Source of the DNA: DATLSM01 sp963722965
GTDB taxonomy: Bacteria > Actinomycetota > Thermoleophilia > Solirubrobacterales > 70-9
Direction of reading: 5' to 3'
DNA length: 64,000 bases
Assembly (NCBI GenBank): GCA_963722965.1
Contig: CAVROX010000002.1
Location: 1 to 64,000, forward strand
Part shown: in pieces, positions 9,968 through 17,179 of the stretch
How the letters are laid out: the number at the start of each line of letters is the position of its first letter
How positions within the stretch are numbered: position 1 is the stretch's first letter
Notes under the pieces: generated by a model
Seen by the model: the letters and a program-made list of their open reading frames with translations, nothing else
What the model was told of the DNA's origin: nothing
Database searches by the model: none
Position numbers and translations under genes: made by a program

Positions 9968-10636
9968 ATGCTCGAGATCTCAGACGAGGCAGTCCAGGCG
10001 CTCCCAGTTGATGAGCGGGGTCTCGCGATCCTTCAGGACCTACTCGATGCGAAGGAGTGGAACGAGTACAACTATCTGCTCAAGTATCGCGAGCCGGTCG
10101 CCAGTTCCGTCGCCGAAGGTCTTGCCTGGCTGCGGGGCCATGCCTTCATCGCGAGGACGCCCAGTCAGTCCTCTGACGCGGCGATCTTCGTCACTGAGCG
10201 CGGACGCGAAGCGCTCGCGCAGGGCGTCAAAACCGTCCGCGCGGTGGAACGGCTCGAGCTCTCCCTGCACCCCCTGATCGAGCGACCAGCGCGGCGCCAG
10301 TTTCTGCTCGGCGAGTATGAGCAGGCGGTCTTCGTGGCGATGAAGGCGGTCGAGGTGCGGGTGCGGTCGCTTTCTGGCCTTGGCGACGACGTGGTCGGTG
10401 TCGACCTGATGACCCAGGCCTTCCGGGCTGAGGGCCCGCTGACCGATACGACTGCCGTGAGGGGAGAGCAGGTCGGCACGATGAACCTGTTCCAGGGTGC
10501 CTACGCCGTTTTGCGCAACCCAGCCGGTCACCGAGAAGTCGATTACAACGACGTCACCGAGGCTTCGGAGGCAGTCGCGACCGCAAGTTTATTGATGCGC
10601 ATCCTCGATCGAGTGGAGCACCGGCTGTCTGGCTGA
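9968..10636 (+). CDS. Ymh/TIGR02391-family protein, putative abortive-infection component
   Basis: The C-terminal half matches the TIGR02391 (Hypoth_Ymh) pattern: LHPLIERPARRQFLLGEYEQAVFVAMKAVEVRVRSLSG, then a G-V-DLM-QAF block, then GTMNLFQGAYAVLRNPAGHREVDY. This family is common beside restriction and abortive-infection genes, but its biochemistry is not established. ATG 9968 (MLEISDEAVQAL) is chosen; GTG 9905 adds 21 residues and is possible. The gene is divergent from the TIR-like gene, so the two may share a promoter region and act together. Its 3' end overlaps the 3' end of the primase-like gene on the other strand by about 80 bases. Confidence 0.7.
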   Translation: MLEISDEAVQALPVDERGLAILQDLLDAKEWNEYNYLLKYREPVASSVAEGLAWLRGHAFIARTPSQSSDAAIFVTERGREALAQGVKTVRAVERLELSLHPLIERPARRQFLLGEYEQAVFVAMKAVEVRVRSLSGLGDDVVGVDLMTQAFRAEGPLTDTTAVRGEQVGTMNLFQGAYAVLRNPAGHREVDYNDVTEASEAVATASLLMRILDRVEHRLSG

Positions 10637-11624
10637 CGCTCCCACGCGGCGGAAAGGTCTGCAGGAGGCGGCGGCGGAGCTCGAGGAAGTCGTGGCCGCG
10701 GGTGCCGAGTCCCCAGAGGGCGGCGGCGAGGTCGTAGATCGAACCGCCGCGGCGGCAGCGGGCCGAGAAGCACATCCAGCCGCGCTCGGGTGTCTCGTAG
10801 ACCTTGAGGCTGGGGGTACGGTCGATGTGCAGCGGGCAGGAGACGAAGCCGGAGCGGGAGACCTCGACGCCGAGCAGCCGCTCGACGTAGAGGCGCGGGG
10901 GGATCGTCAGCAGTGGGTCGTCGGTGGCAGAGCGCGGCTGGTGCGGGAGGCGCGGAGGGGGAAGCGGCGTCGGCGGCAGCGAGTCACGCAGGTCTACCGG
11001 CTCGTATACGACGCCAGAGCCGCCGAGCTGCTGGACCGACACCGGCGGGTTGTGCTTGTGGTTGAGGGTGCCGGGAGGCCGGAGGATCGAGGTGGCCGCC
11101 CAGACGGGATCGCCGCCGGTGGCGTGGGCGAGGCGGCGGTTGAGCTCCTCGAGCATGGCGACGTCGACGCGGCGCGGGAGGCGCCAGTAGGCGTGGGCTG
11201 CGCCGGGCGAGCCGGATGCGACGATCAGGGTCGGCTCGGGGACGAAGCCGGCAAGACGTCGGGCGCCGTCAGGGCCGTCGACGTCGGCCCAGGCGACCCA
11301 GGCGCCGTCGACAGCCTCGCGGGTGCCAGCGAGCATCTGGCGCGGGGCGCAGCCGATGTAGACGTCGGCGCGAGCGGCGACGAGAGGGAGCTGCGTGACG
11401 AGACCTCCGCGGGCGCCGACCTCGACGAACCAGCGGCGCATGGTCTGCTGCTCGGGGTGACGCACTCGGACCTCAAGGAGCGCGTTGTTTGGCTCGGCGC
11501 CGGCGAGCAGGTCGAGGTAGGCGGCAAGATCGTCGTCGTCTCGCCGAGAAGCAGAAGGGGCGCCCGCCCTCCCAGGCGGGCGCCCCGCGAGGCGCTGGCC
11601 GCTATGCGGCGGCCGGTGCCTCAT
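10554..11624 (-). CDS. DNA primase/replication protein-like with C-terminal CHC2-type zinc motif
   Basis: The N-terminal half resembles the RepB-like primase domain of mobile elements (VASGSPGAAHAYWRLP, GGDPVWAATSILRPPGTLNHKH). The C-terminal part has a zinc-finger arrangement like DnaG CHC2: SCPLHIDRTPSLKVYE then WMCFSARCRRGGSIYDLAAAL, giving C-x2-H and C-x4-C. A priming role in element replication or transfer is likely. The start is unclear: ATG 11624 lies inside ssb on the other side of a strong hairpin, and no good start is seen nearer residue DDDDLAAYLDLLAG. It lies downstream of ssb on the same strand, as in many element replication modules. Confidence 0.65.
   Translation of the reverse strand: MRHRPPHSGQRLAGRPPGRAGAPSASRRDDDDLAAYLDLLAGAEPNNALLEVRVRHPEQQTMRRWFVEVGARGGLVTQLPLVAARADVYIGCAPRQMLAGTREAVDGAWVAWADVDGPDGARRLAGFVPEPTLIVASGSPGAAHAYWRLPRRVDVAMLEELNRRLAHATGGDPVWAATSILRPPGTLNHKHNPPVSVQQLGGSGVVYEPVDLRDSLPPTPLPPPRLPHQPRSATDDPLLTIPPRLYVERLLGVEVSRSGFVSCPLHIDRTPSLKVYETPERGWMCFSARCRRGGSIYDLAAALWGLGTRGHDFLELRRRLLQTFPPRGSVSQTAGAPLDRGCASINLRSRLPPKPR
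11557..11586 (-). terminator. Strong hairpin between ssb and primase-like gene
   Basis: The sequence forms a perfect 12-bp stem, GGGGCGCCCGCC pairing with GGCGGGCGCCCC around a 6-base loop (11569-11574). On the minus strand it lies 15 bases after the ssb stop and is followed by TTCTGCTTCTC rather than a pure T run. It may be a terminator or attenuator for the ssb transcript, or an mRNA processing barrier before the primase-like gene. Confidence 0.5.
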
Positions 11625-11958
11625 GGCTTCCGTCCCGCTCGGCCTTGGCCGGGCGGTCGAGGAAGTTGACCTGCTCGGCAACGACGTAGTTGCGCTGCCG
11701 CGGGCGGCCGTCATCGCCGCTCCACTCCTGGTGCTCCAGGCGGCCGGCGATGCCGACCCGGGAGCCCTTCGCGAGGTAGGAGGCGCAGCTCTCGGCGAGC
11801 TTGCCCCAGACCTCGACGTCGTAGAACGCCGCGCCCCGGTCCCCGGGCCGCTGGGTCGCGACCCGCAGGGTGGTGACCGAGGTGCCGTTCGGGGTCGAAC
11901 GCAGCTCGGGGTCGAGGGTCAGTCGGGCGGTGAGCGCGACCTGGTTGATGTCCTGCAT
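11602..11958 (-). CDS. ssb: Single-stranded DNA-binding protein
   Basis: This is a 118-residue OB-fold SSB. The start at ATG 11958 (MQDINQVALTARLTLDPELR) follows an AAAGGAGG site on the coding strand. Typical SSB features are GTSVTTLRVATQRPGD, then YDVEVWGKLAESCASYLAKGSRVGIAGRL, then the final strand RNYVVAEQVNFL. The usual acidic C-terminal tip DDDIPF is absent; the protein ends DGSHEAPAAA. That shortened tail suggests an element-encoded SSB rather than the chromosomal one, which normally recruits replication partners through the tip. It lies upstream of the primase-like gene. The 440 bases upstream (11959-12397) hold no gene that can be supported. Confidence 0.9.
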   Translation of the reverse strand: MQDINQVALTARLTLDPELRSTPNGTSVTTLRVATQRPGDRGAAFYDVEVWGKLAESCASYLAKGSRVGIAGRLEHQEWSGDDGRPRQRNYVVAEQVNFLDRPAKAERDGSHEAPAAA

Positions 11959-12397
11959 CTCGGGCCTCCTTTGAGAGGTGGTTCGGTTGACGAGCCCCGA
12001 CAAGGCCTGCGAGCGAGCGCGCGGAACCGGAGCCAAAGGCGAAGGGGAACCCCCTCGCGGGGTTGCAGCGCGTTCGCCGGGGGCCAAACTGGGGTGAGGA
12101 GAGCCGGGCCGCCTCGATGGAGGCCGAAGGGCAGGTTCAGCCGTAGCGCCTCGCCCACGCCTGACCCGGCGTCTCAGCTGCTCGATCGCGAGCATCTACT
12201 GGGTCTGTCGATGCGGGCGGCGCGGTGGGTCGGGTTGGCTGGCTAACTGGGGGAGCTGGCGCGCGAGCCGAGTTGCGGCTGAGCGGAGGAGAGCCGCGTT
12301 GGGGCGCGCCAGGTGAGAGGGGGTTCAGCTGGGCGACATCCGAGAAGGGGCCATTACGTAGGCTCGGGGACCCTGGCGGATCACCTGTCAGGTGAGG

Positions 12398-12604
12398 CTA
12401 GGCAGCCGTGCGAGCGGTGGATTCTCGAGGCTGTTCCACATACCAGAGGACAGTCCCGAAGCGATCGTCGACCGGCGTCGGCGGCAGTTCCTCCCCCGCC
12501 TTGCACTCGCAGACGAACCCGGTGGGTTCGCCGAAGTGCCCGACGAGAGTGAACGCGCCGTCGCTGGGGGCGCGGGCTCCCGGCTCAAAGCGGACAATGG
12601 CCAT
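12398..12604 (-). CDS. Small YjzC-like protein, last gene of the conjugation operon
   Basis: The 68-residue product starts at ATG 12604 (MAIVRFEPGARAPSDGAFTL), which has a clear GGAAAGGA site on the coding strand; an upstream in-frame ATG at 12637 lacks one. The pattern RF-x2-G-x2-AP-x2-G then LVGHFGEPTG and a late GEELPPT segment resembles the small YjzC family of Firmicutes, whose role is unknown. It has two Cys (FVCECKAG) and no C-terminal glycine. It lies 69 bases downstream of the JAMM peptidase on the same strand and so may be part of that operon. Confidence 0.6.
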   Translation of the reverse strand: MAIVRFEPGARAPSDGAFTLVGHFGEPTGFVCECKAGEELPPTPVDDRFGTVLWYVEQPRESTARTAA

Positions 12605-12673
12605 CCTTGTCCTTTCCGTTGGAAGCGCCTTCCTCAAGCGACGGCCACCGCTTACGTGTGTGGCAGGGGAGTC

Positions 12674-13150
12674 TCATGAGCGCGCCCTGCGAATGAGCTT
12701 CGCCTTGCGAAGGCGCCGCCGTCCGCGACGGTAGGCGCTCAGGTCCCATTTGGTCGGACCGCCGTGGAGGATCAGGATCAGGGGATGCGGCGCACGGGCC
12801 GCCCGGGACTCGGCGATCTTGGCGGCGGTGGAGCGATCGAGATCGCTTGGCCTCCCCCCACCTTGAGGGTGGCTGTGCCAGTCGCCGAGGTAGGTGACGA
12901 TGCGACCACTGCCTTCGTAAGCTGCGGCGATCCTTCGCGCCTGCCACTTGCCGTCGGGTTCGAAGCGGTGGGTCTTGTGACGCGCGTCGGGGCCCGGACC
13001 AACCTGCTTCAAGACCTCGATTTGCTTGGTGTCCTCGGCGTCGATATAGCCGAGCAGGACGCCGCCCGACTCGCACGGGTAGCAACGCGCAGCCTCCCGG
13101 CGCATCGCGGCGAGCACCCGCTCCGGCACGCCGATCCGGACCCCGCTCAC
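12674..13150 (-). CDS. JAB/JAMM-family metallopeptidase (Prok-JAB; Cap3/BilD-like deconjugase)
   Basis: The start is GTG 13150, which overlaps the stop of the upstream E2-E1 gene in a GTGA arrangement, giving a 158-residue product. It has the full JAMM zinc signature: Glu27 in the CESGGVLLGY strand, then H92-x-H94-x7-S102-x2-D105 in GDWHSHPQGGGRPSDLD. JAMM peptidases of this type remove ubiquitin-like or other proteins from conjugates, or process the modifier C terminus. The overlap with the E2-E1 gene argues for tight co-expression. The longer open frame up to 13369 only repeats the E1 coding region in another frame. Confidence 0.88.
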   Translation of the reverse strand: MSGVRIGVPERVLAAMRREAARCYPCESGGVLLGYIDAEDTKQIEVLKQVGPGPDARHKTHRFEPDGKWQARRIAAAYEGSGRIVTYLGDWHSHPQGGGRPSDLDRSTAAKIAESRAARAPHPLILILHGGPTKWDLSAYRRGRRRLRKAKLIRRARS

Positions 13151-14865
13151 GGCTCCCCTTCCCCGCAGATCGGACAGTCCGGACGGGGAGCGAGCGGATG
13201 GGCGCTCCACTGCGGTGGGCTGAGTCCGTCCTCGGCCAGGGAGCAGATGAAGACGGTTGAGCCCCTGTCCTCGGCGGAGGGCGAAAGGGTGGCAGCAGCC
13301 ACGCGCACTGCCTGGGCGCTGATCGGCAGGAGATCGAAGCCCGCGCCGCTGTAAGTGAGGTCGCTGCAACCGCGCGGCTGCAAGGTCAGCGGTTCGGCAT
13401 GGGCGGGGAGCGGGATCTCACCCGCCTCGAGGGACAGTTGCAGGCACATCCAGCAGCCGCCGTCGTCCGGGTCGATCCTGGCGACCAAACCGCCGCGTGC
13501 GCCCTCGGTTGCTGAGACGAAGAGCGCCGGCAGCTCGCGCTCCGAGGCCAATGCCGCGAGCGCCTGCTGAACTCCGATCTCGGCAGTTGCGTCGATCAGA
13601 AGATCCGCATCGGCAAGGAAGGCATCGAGGACGTCGAGTTCGCTTTGTCCCTCCGAGCCGCCACGGGCGCTGCCGCCAATCTGCATCAGCACCGGCTCGA
13701 AGGATGTGTAGGGGTAATCGACCTGGATGCGCTCGCTCAGGTAGCCCGTCTTCAGTCTCCCGACCGTGGTCAGCCCGGTTGGCCAGCGAACAGTCGTCCC
13801 GGCTTCAATGGTGTCGAAGTCGAGGCCGCGCAGCCGCCCGACGCCCGCCTTCGCCAACTCGATGGCGATCTCTCCCCCGAGGGCACCGAGTCCGGCGAGG
13901 GCGACGCAACGCTCGCCGAGTCGCACTGAACCAGGAAGCCGCGCCTCAAGGTCGGCACGGCTGAGGCGCTCGCCACGGACGATGTAGGGCTCAGAGACTC
14001 CCGCCTCCGTGCGGACTCGGGTGACGAAGAGCCAGGCGTCCTCGTATTCCCCCTGACGCACCTCCTCTCTGAAGACGGCCGCAACAATCGTGGCCTGGCC
14101 GCCGGCGACGGTCTCCCAGCGAGGGGTGCTGAAGCCCGGTTGCGCCGCCTCGATCGCGCCCAGCAGGGCCGCCGCCGAGTTCTCTCCTGGCAGTTCGGCC
14201 AGTCGCACCCAACGAAAGGGGAGCTGGGCTCCCGCGAAGCGTCTGCGGAGCGGTTCGTCGAAGGTGGCGAGGGTTCGGGTCTTGCGGGAGCCGCGCTTTT
14301 CGACCAGCTCCGCGATCGCCCCACGAATCCAAATTCTCGGGCCTTCAAAGGGGGCGAACGCGATTCGTCCCGCCCCGGCGCGTGCGTCGGCGGGGAGCTC
14401 GAGCATCGCCTCGGGCACAAAGACGGCAGTACCAGGCGTCCCGAGGAAGTAGCTCGAAAACGGCTCGCCCTGCGGCGACTCCGCGAGCCTCATCGCCTCC
14501 TCGCCGCCCGCCAAGAGCTCAAGCAAGTAGGGGACCTTCTCGGCGACAAGCCAGGCGGCGGTGTAGCTTGGCTTCCAGGCGCGCGTAGAGCGGTCGAGGA
14601 GGCAGAGGTTTCCTTGATAGGGGTTCTGGTGGCGATCGAGGTGAAGGCCCTTGGCATAGACCTCTGGTCGCATCCAGGGGAAGAGATCCGGGTAGACAAC
14701 CTCGAGCTCGATCTCCTCGCCGTGGTGGGCGATCGCCCCCCGCAGCACGACGCGGCCGTGCCGGTTGAGGATGTCCTCGTCTAGCTCGAATTCGAGACCG
14801 CGCTCGGCGAAGCAGGCCAGCTCGTATTCGAGTCGCTCAGGAAAACGCTCTGGCCAGCTTCGCAT
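13147..14865 (-). CDS. E2-E1 fusion enzyme of a bacterial ubiquitin-like conjugation system (Cap2-like)
   Basis: A 572-residue fusion. Residues about 10-115 are an E2/UBC-like domain with the prokaryotic pattern H78-x2-NPYQGNLCLLDR, Cys88 being the likely catalytic cysteine. Residues about 310-570 are a ThiF/E1 adenylation domain: nucleotide loop VALAGLGALGGEIAIELAKA (GLGALG at 325-330), then LRGLDFDTIE. It also has a probable catalytic Cys500 in RGCSDLTYSG and zinc-binding pairs C471-x2-C474 and C564-x2-C567. The order E2 then E1 is that of Cap2 in type II CBASS, which links a CD-NTase C terminus to targets. No CD-NTase or CBASS effector is nearby. The gene follows a small Pro-rich gene ending in Gly by 18 bases and overlaps the JAMM gene. 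Confidence 0.88.
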   Translation of the reverse strand: MRSWPERFPERLEYELACFAERGLEFELDEDILNRHGRVVLRGAIAHHGEEIELEVVYPDLFPWMRPEVYAKGLHLDRHQNPYQGNLCLLDRSTRAWKPSYTAAWLVAEKVPYLLELLAGGEEAMRLAESPQGEPFSSYFLGTPGTAVFVPEAMLELPADARAGAGRIAFAPFEGPRIWIRGAIAELVEKRGSRKTRTLATFDEPLRRRFAGAQLPFRWVRLAELPGENSAAALLGAIEAAQPGFSTPRWETVAGGQATIVAAVFREEVRQGEYEDAWLFVTRVRTEAGVSEPYIVRGERLSRADLEARLPGSVRLGERCVALAGLGALGGEIAIELAKAGVGRLRGLDFDTIEAGTTVRWPTGLTTVGRLKTGYLSERIQVDYPYTSFEPVLMQIGGSARGGSEGQSELDVLDAFLADADLLIDATAEIGVQQALAALASERELPALFVSATEGARGGLVARIDPDDGGCWMCLQLSLEAGEIPLPAHAEPLTLQPRGCSDLTYSGAGFDLLPISAQAVRVAAATLSPSAEDRGSTVFICSLAEDGLSPPQWSAHPLAPRPDCPICGEGEP

Positions 14866-14883
14866 CGCGGAACCTCAATCCGA

Positions 14884-15057
14884 TCAGCCGACCGGCCGGT
14901 GGTGAGGGGGGTGCGGCGGATCTGGCGGCCCGGGTGGCGGTTTCGGTGGGGTTGGTGGCTCAGGAGGTTTTGGCGGTTTCGGTGGATGGGGTGGTTTGTC
15001 GTGTTTCTCCGCATGGGCGCCAGCAGGACCCATAGGATTGTCTCTCGAATCAGTCAT
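14884..15057 (-). CDS. Proline-rich 57-residue protein ending in glycine, candidate modifier or target of the E2-E1 enzyme
   Basis: From ATG 15057 the product is MTDSRDNPMGPAGAHAEKHD followed by about 30 residues dominated by PP pairs with Lys, His, Glu and Asp, ending HHRPVG. It has no predicted fold and no beta-grasp ubiquitin pattern. An in-frame ATG at 15129 would add 24 residues. The stop at 14884 lies 18 bases before the E2-E1 start, so the two are surely co-transcribed. A free C-terminal glycine is what E1-like enzymes adenylate, so this peptide may be the activated protein. That role is inferred from position and the terminal residue only. Confidence 0.6.
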   Translation of the reverse strand: MTDSRDNPMGPAGAHAEKHDKPPHPPKPPKPPEPPTPPKPPPGPPDPPHPPHHRPVG

Positions 15058-15138
15058 AGCTACTCGTCTTTCGTTTAGCGGCCCGTCCGCCGGGCCTGTC
15101 TGCCACAATCTGTCATAAGGATACGACATGATAACGAC
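15058..15138. promoter_or_regulatory. Divergent promoter region between conjugation operon and Xre/RES pair
   Basis: Only 81 bases separate the two divergent operons. Next to the antitoxin start there is a relatively A/T-rich stretch (about 15108-15140) with two direct copies of ACGACATG (15122-15129 and 15132-15139), the second running into the antitoxin ATG. Xre-type antitoxins usually bind their own promoter, so this is a likely operator that could also affect the conjugation operon. No unambiguous -10/-35 pair was assigned. Confidence 0.35.
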
Positions 15139-15909
15139 ATGGCTGCCCTAGCGCCTTTTCTCGAGTACAACGCCCCGGTAACGCCCGAGACCGAGCCCAG
15201 CTGGGTTCCCGGCTCCGGCCTCGAGCAACCCGAAGCCGTCGAGGTGCCCCAGGGCGCATCGGCGTCTCGGATGATCGAACGCGAAATCGCCGAGCGCGGC
15301 AACCTGCTTGCCACGCGGGCGACGATCTCCGACGACCTGCGCTTCTTCGTCGACGAACTCGCGGACGAATTGTTGCGGGCGCCTGCCGGGATGCCACTGC
15401 GAGTCGACCCCTATTTTCTGCTCTCCGCACAGCGGGCGCTGATCGGCTCGCTCAGAGCGCTCGATGCCGACGATCCGTCTCAGGCGCGACGCCAGATGCG
15501 GATACATCTCGAGCAGTTGCGCCAGGTCTACCGCGACCTGGCCGAGGGCGAGGTCGCCTACGACAACCGCCCGCCGAAGGAGGTAGCCCAGTGGCTTGTG
15601 GCGGTTCTCGACGTCTCCCAGGCCCGGCTTGCCGAGCTCGTAGGCGTCAGCGCCAGAACCTTTCAGCGTTGGGTGTCTGACACCGATCGAGTGCGCCCCG
15701 AGGGTGAGGATGCCCGCCGCCTTCGGGTCATCGCCACCGCGGCCAACCATCTGCGCCACGTTCTGACTGGCCCGGGGGTGGTGCGCTGGTTCGAGGAGCC
15801 AAGCCCCGCCCTCGAGGGTCGGCGGCCACTCGACCTCCTCGACGATCCGACCGAGGCAGTCCGGATTCCCACGCTCGCCGCCAGCGCTCGCTCCTACACC
15901 GCCGCCTAG
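15139..15909 (+). CDS. Xre/MbcA/ParS-type antitoxin
   Basis: The 256-residue protein has a long N-terminal region, then a helix-turn-helix around residues 150-185 (WLVAVLDVSQARLAELVGVSARTFQRWVSDTDRVRPEGEDARRL) and a C-terminal region with GPGVVRWFEEPSPALEGRRPLDLLDDPTEAVR. The last block matches the MbcA/ParS/Xre C-terminal domain, which in related systems contacts the RES toxin and blocks its active site. It is followed three bases later by a RES-domain gene, the normal order for this toxin-antitoxin family. The extra N-terminal 130 residues are longer than usual for these antitoxins. Confidence 0.82.
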   Translation: MAALAPFLEYNAPVTPETEPSWVPGSGLEQPEAVEVPQGASASRMIEREIAERGNLLATRATISDDLRFFVDELADELLRAPAGMPLRVDPYFLLSAQRALIGSLRALDADDPSQARRQMRIHLEQLRQVYRDLAEGEVAYDNRPPKEVAQWLVAVLDVSQARLAELVGVSARTFQRWVSDTDRVRPEGEDARRLRVIATAANHLRHVLTGPGVVRWFEEPSPALEGRRPLDLLDDPTEAVRIPTLAASARSYTAA

Positions 15910-15911
15910 CG

Positions 15912-16511
15912 GTGGCCACCGAGATCGCCTACCGGATCTCGGACTGGGACACGCCGCTGCGGGTCAACCCGAACCGCACGGCGGGCCGCTACAACTCTGC
16001 CGAGTCCCTGGCGACCCAGTACCTCGGGTTGCATCCGCTCACGCCCTGGGCCGAGTACCTGCGGACGAACGACCTGCGTGACACCGATCGTCTGTCCGAG
16101 CGACGGCTGCGGATCTGGGTTTTGGAGATCGACCTCTCCGATGCCGTCACGATCGACTTCGACAACGCCGGGGAGTACGGCCTTGAGCCGGATGATCTAG
16201 TCGCCGATGACCACGTGCCGTGCCAACTTCTCGCTGAGCGAATCCAGCTAGAACCTTCGCTGCCACGGACGATCATCGTCCCAAGTGCTGCGCTTCCGGG
16301 CACGCGGAACGCCATCATCTTCGGCGAGCGTGTTCGCATCCCCTACGGTTGGAAGCCGATCGAAGACGTCGACGTTCCCGCCTGCGTAATCGCGGAGCGA
16401 AGCCAGCCCCCGACCGGAATCGCTTCACTCGTCCGATACGAAGGAGATGAGCATGCAGAGCTGTCAGCTTGGCGACGGGGAGATCCGTTTCAGCCTCCGG
16501 AGTTCGGCTGA
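15912..16511 (+). CDS. RES-domain toxin (NAD-degrading family)
   Basis: The 199-residue protein starts with GTG two bases after the antitoxin stop. The RES family reading is supported by YRISDWDTPLRVNPNRTAGRYN near the N terminus (Arg26-Tyr27), then LTPWAEYL with Glu48, then segments such as DLSDAVTIDFDN. Characterised members such as MbcT destroy NAD and stop growth unless bound by the antitoxin. Partner and order match known Xre/RES modules. No frameshift is seen, so the toxin appears intact. It lies divergent to the ubiquitin-like conjugation operon. Confidence 0.82.
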   Translation: MATEIAYRISDWDTPLRVNPNRTAGRYNSAESLATQYLGLHPLTPWAEYLRTNDLRDTDRLSERRLRIWVLEIDLSDAVTIDFDNAGEYGLEPDDLVADDHVPCQLLAERIQLEPSLPRTIIVPSAALPGTRNAIIFGERVRIPYGWKPIEDVDVPACVIAERSQPPTGIASLVRYEGDEHAELSAWRRGDPFQPPEFG

Positions 16512-16739
16512 GAACACTTTCAGCGGAGGGGCGCGGCGTTCAGGCACTTCTGCTGAGTGCGTGAATCGGACAAATCCACGCATGTCCACAGACATCCGGC
16601 GTGGAATGATCATTCGGAGCAGGCCTGTCTTGACGCCCGTGGCCCGAAGATTCCTCGACGTCCGTCGTGGCCGCGGCCGGTCCACCCTCGCGGTTGAGGG
16701 CGGTGGCGCACGTGTGTGTGGAGAACGACAGCAAGAGTG

Positions 16740-16960
16740 ATGGCATCGAACTTCGATCCGGCGGTTGAGCGCAGAAACGGCGGAGGACGCCTCGCTCCGT
16801 TCGGCGAACATGGAGATGGCGTGAGCCTGACCCGCGCCGATGTGCTGATGACCGCCGAGGTGGTGTGGAGCTGTTGCAGCTGCGGCCGTCGACCGTCCAG
16901 GACTAACGTGGCGGCGGGGATCTCCCGAGCTTCAAGCTGGGTGTGTGACGAGCCTCTCAG
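16740..16960 (+). pseudogene. Decayed copy of the excisionase-like gene
   Basis: Bases 16730-16945 are clearly homologous to 24730-24950: both contain GTGATGGCATCGAAC, then CGCCTCGCTCCGTTCGGCGA, then GTTGCAGCTGCGGCCGTCGAC. This copy has lost bases around 16855-16865 and 16895-16930 that break the helix-turn-helix (the intact copy reads ADEVAELLQLRPSTVQDYARRG). The rest, 16961-17179 and 16512-16729, shows no supportable gene. Confidence 0.75.
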
Positions 16961-17179
16961 GGAGGACAGCGACCAGGGAGTTCGAGTGGGAGCCGCTTGA
17001 AAGAGTCGAGCGCCTCTACACGAGTGTGGTGAAAGCCAGAGCGCCCTGAGATTTACATCCTCGCCCACCTGACGTAAATCGCTCGGATGCCGAGGGGGCG
17101 AAGTCCCGATGAAGGCATCCAAGGTGACACCCAAGATGGCGCTCGACCCACCAGGAGATCGAGTTGGCAGAGCACAGGG

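Noticed and set aside
14884..15057. Treating the Pro-rich segment as a simple repeat or CRISPR-like array
   Set aside because: Repeats are irregular, there are no spacers, and the ATG, stop and position fit a coding gene.
12398..16511. Calling the E2-E1/JAMM locus a type II CBASS
   Set aside because: No CD-NTase or CBASS effector is seen within the neighbouring genes; the flanking Xre/RES pair is a separate divergent operon.
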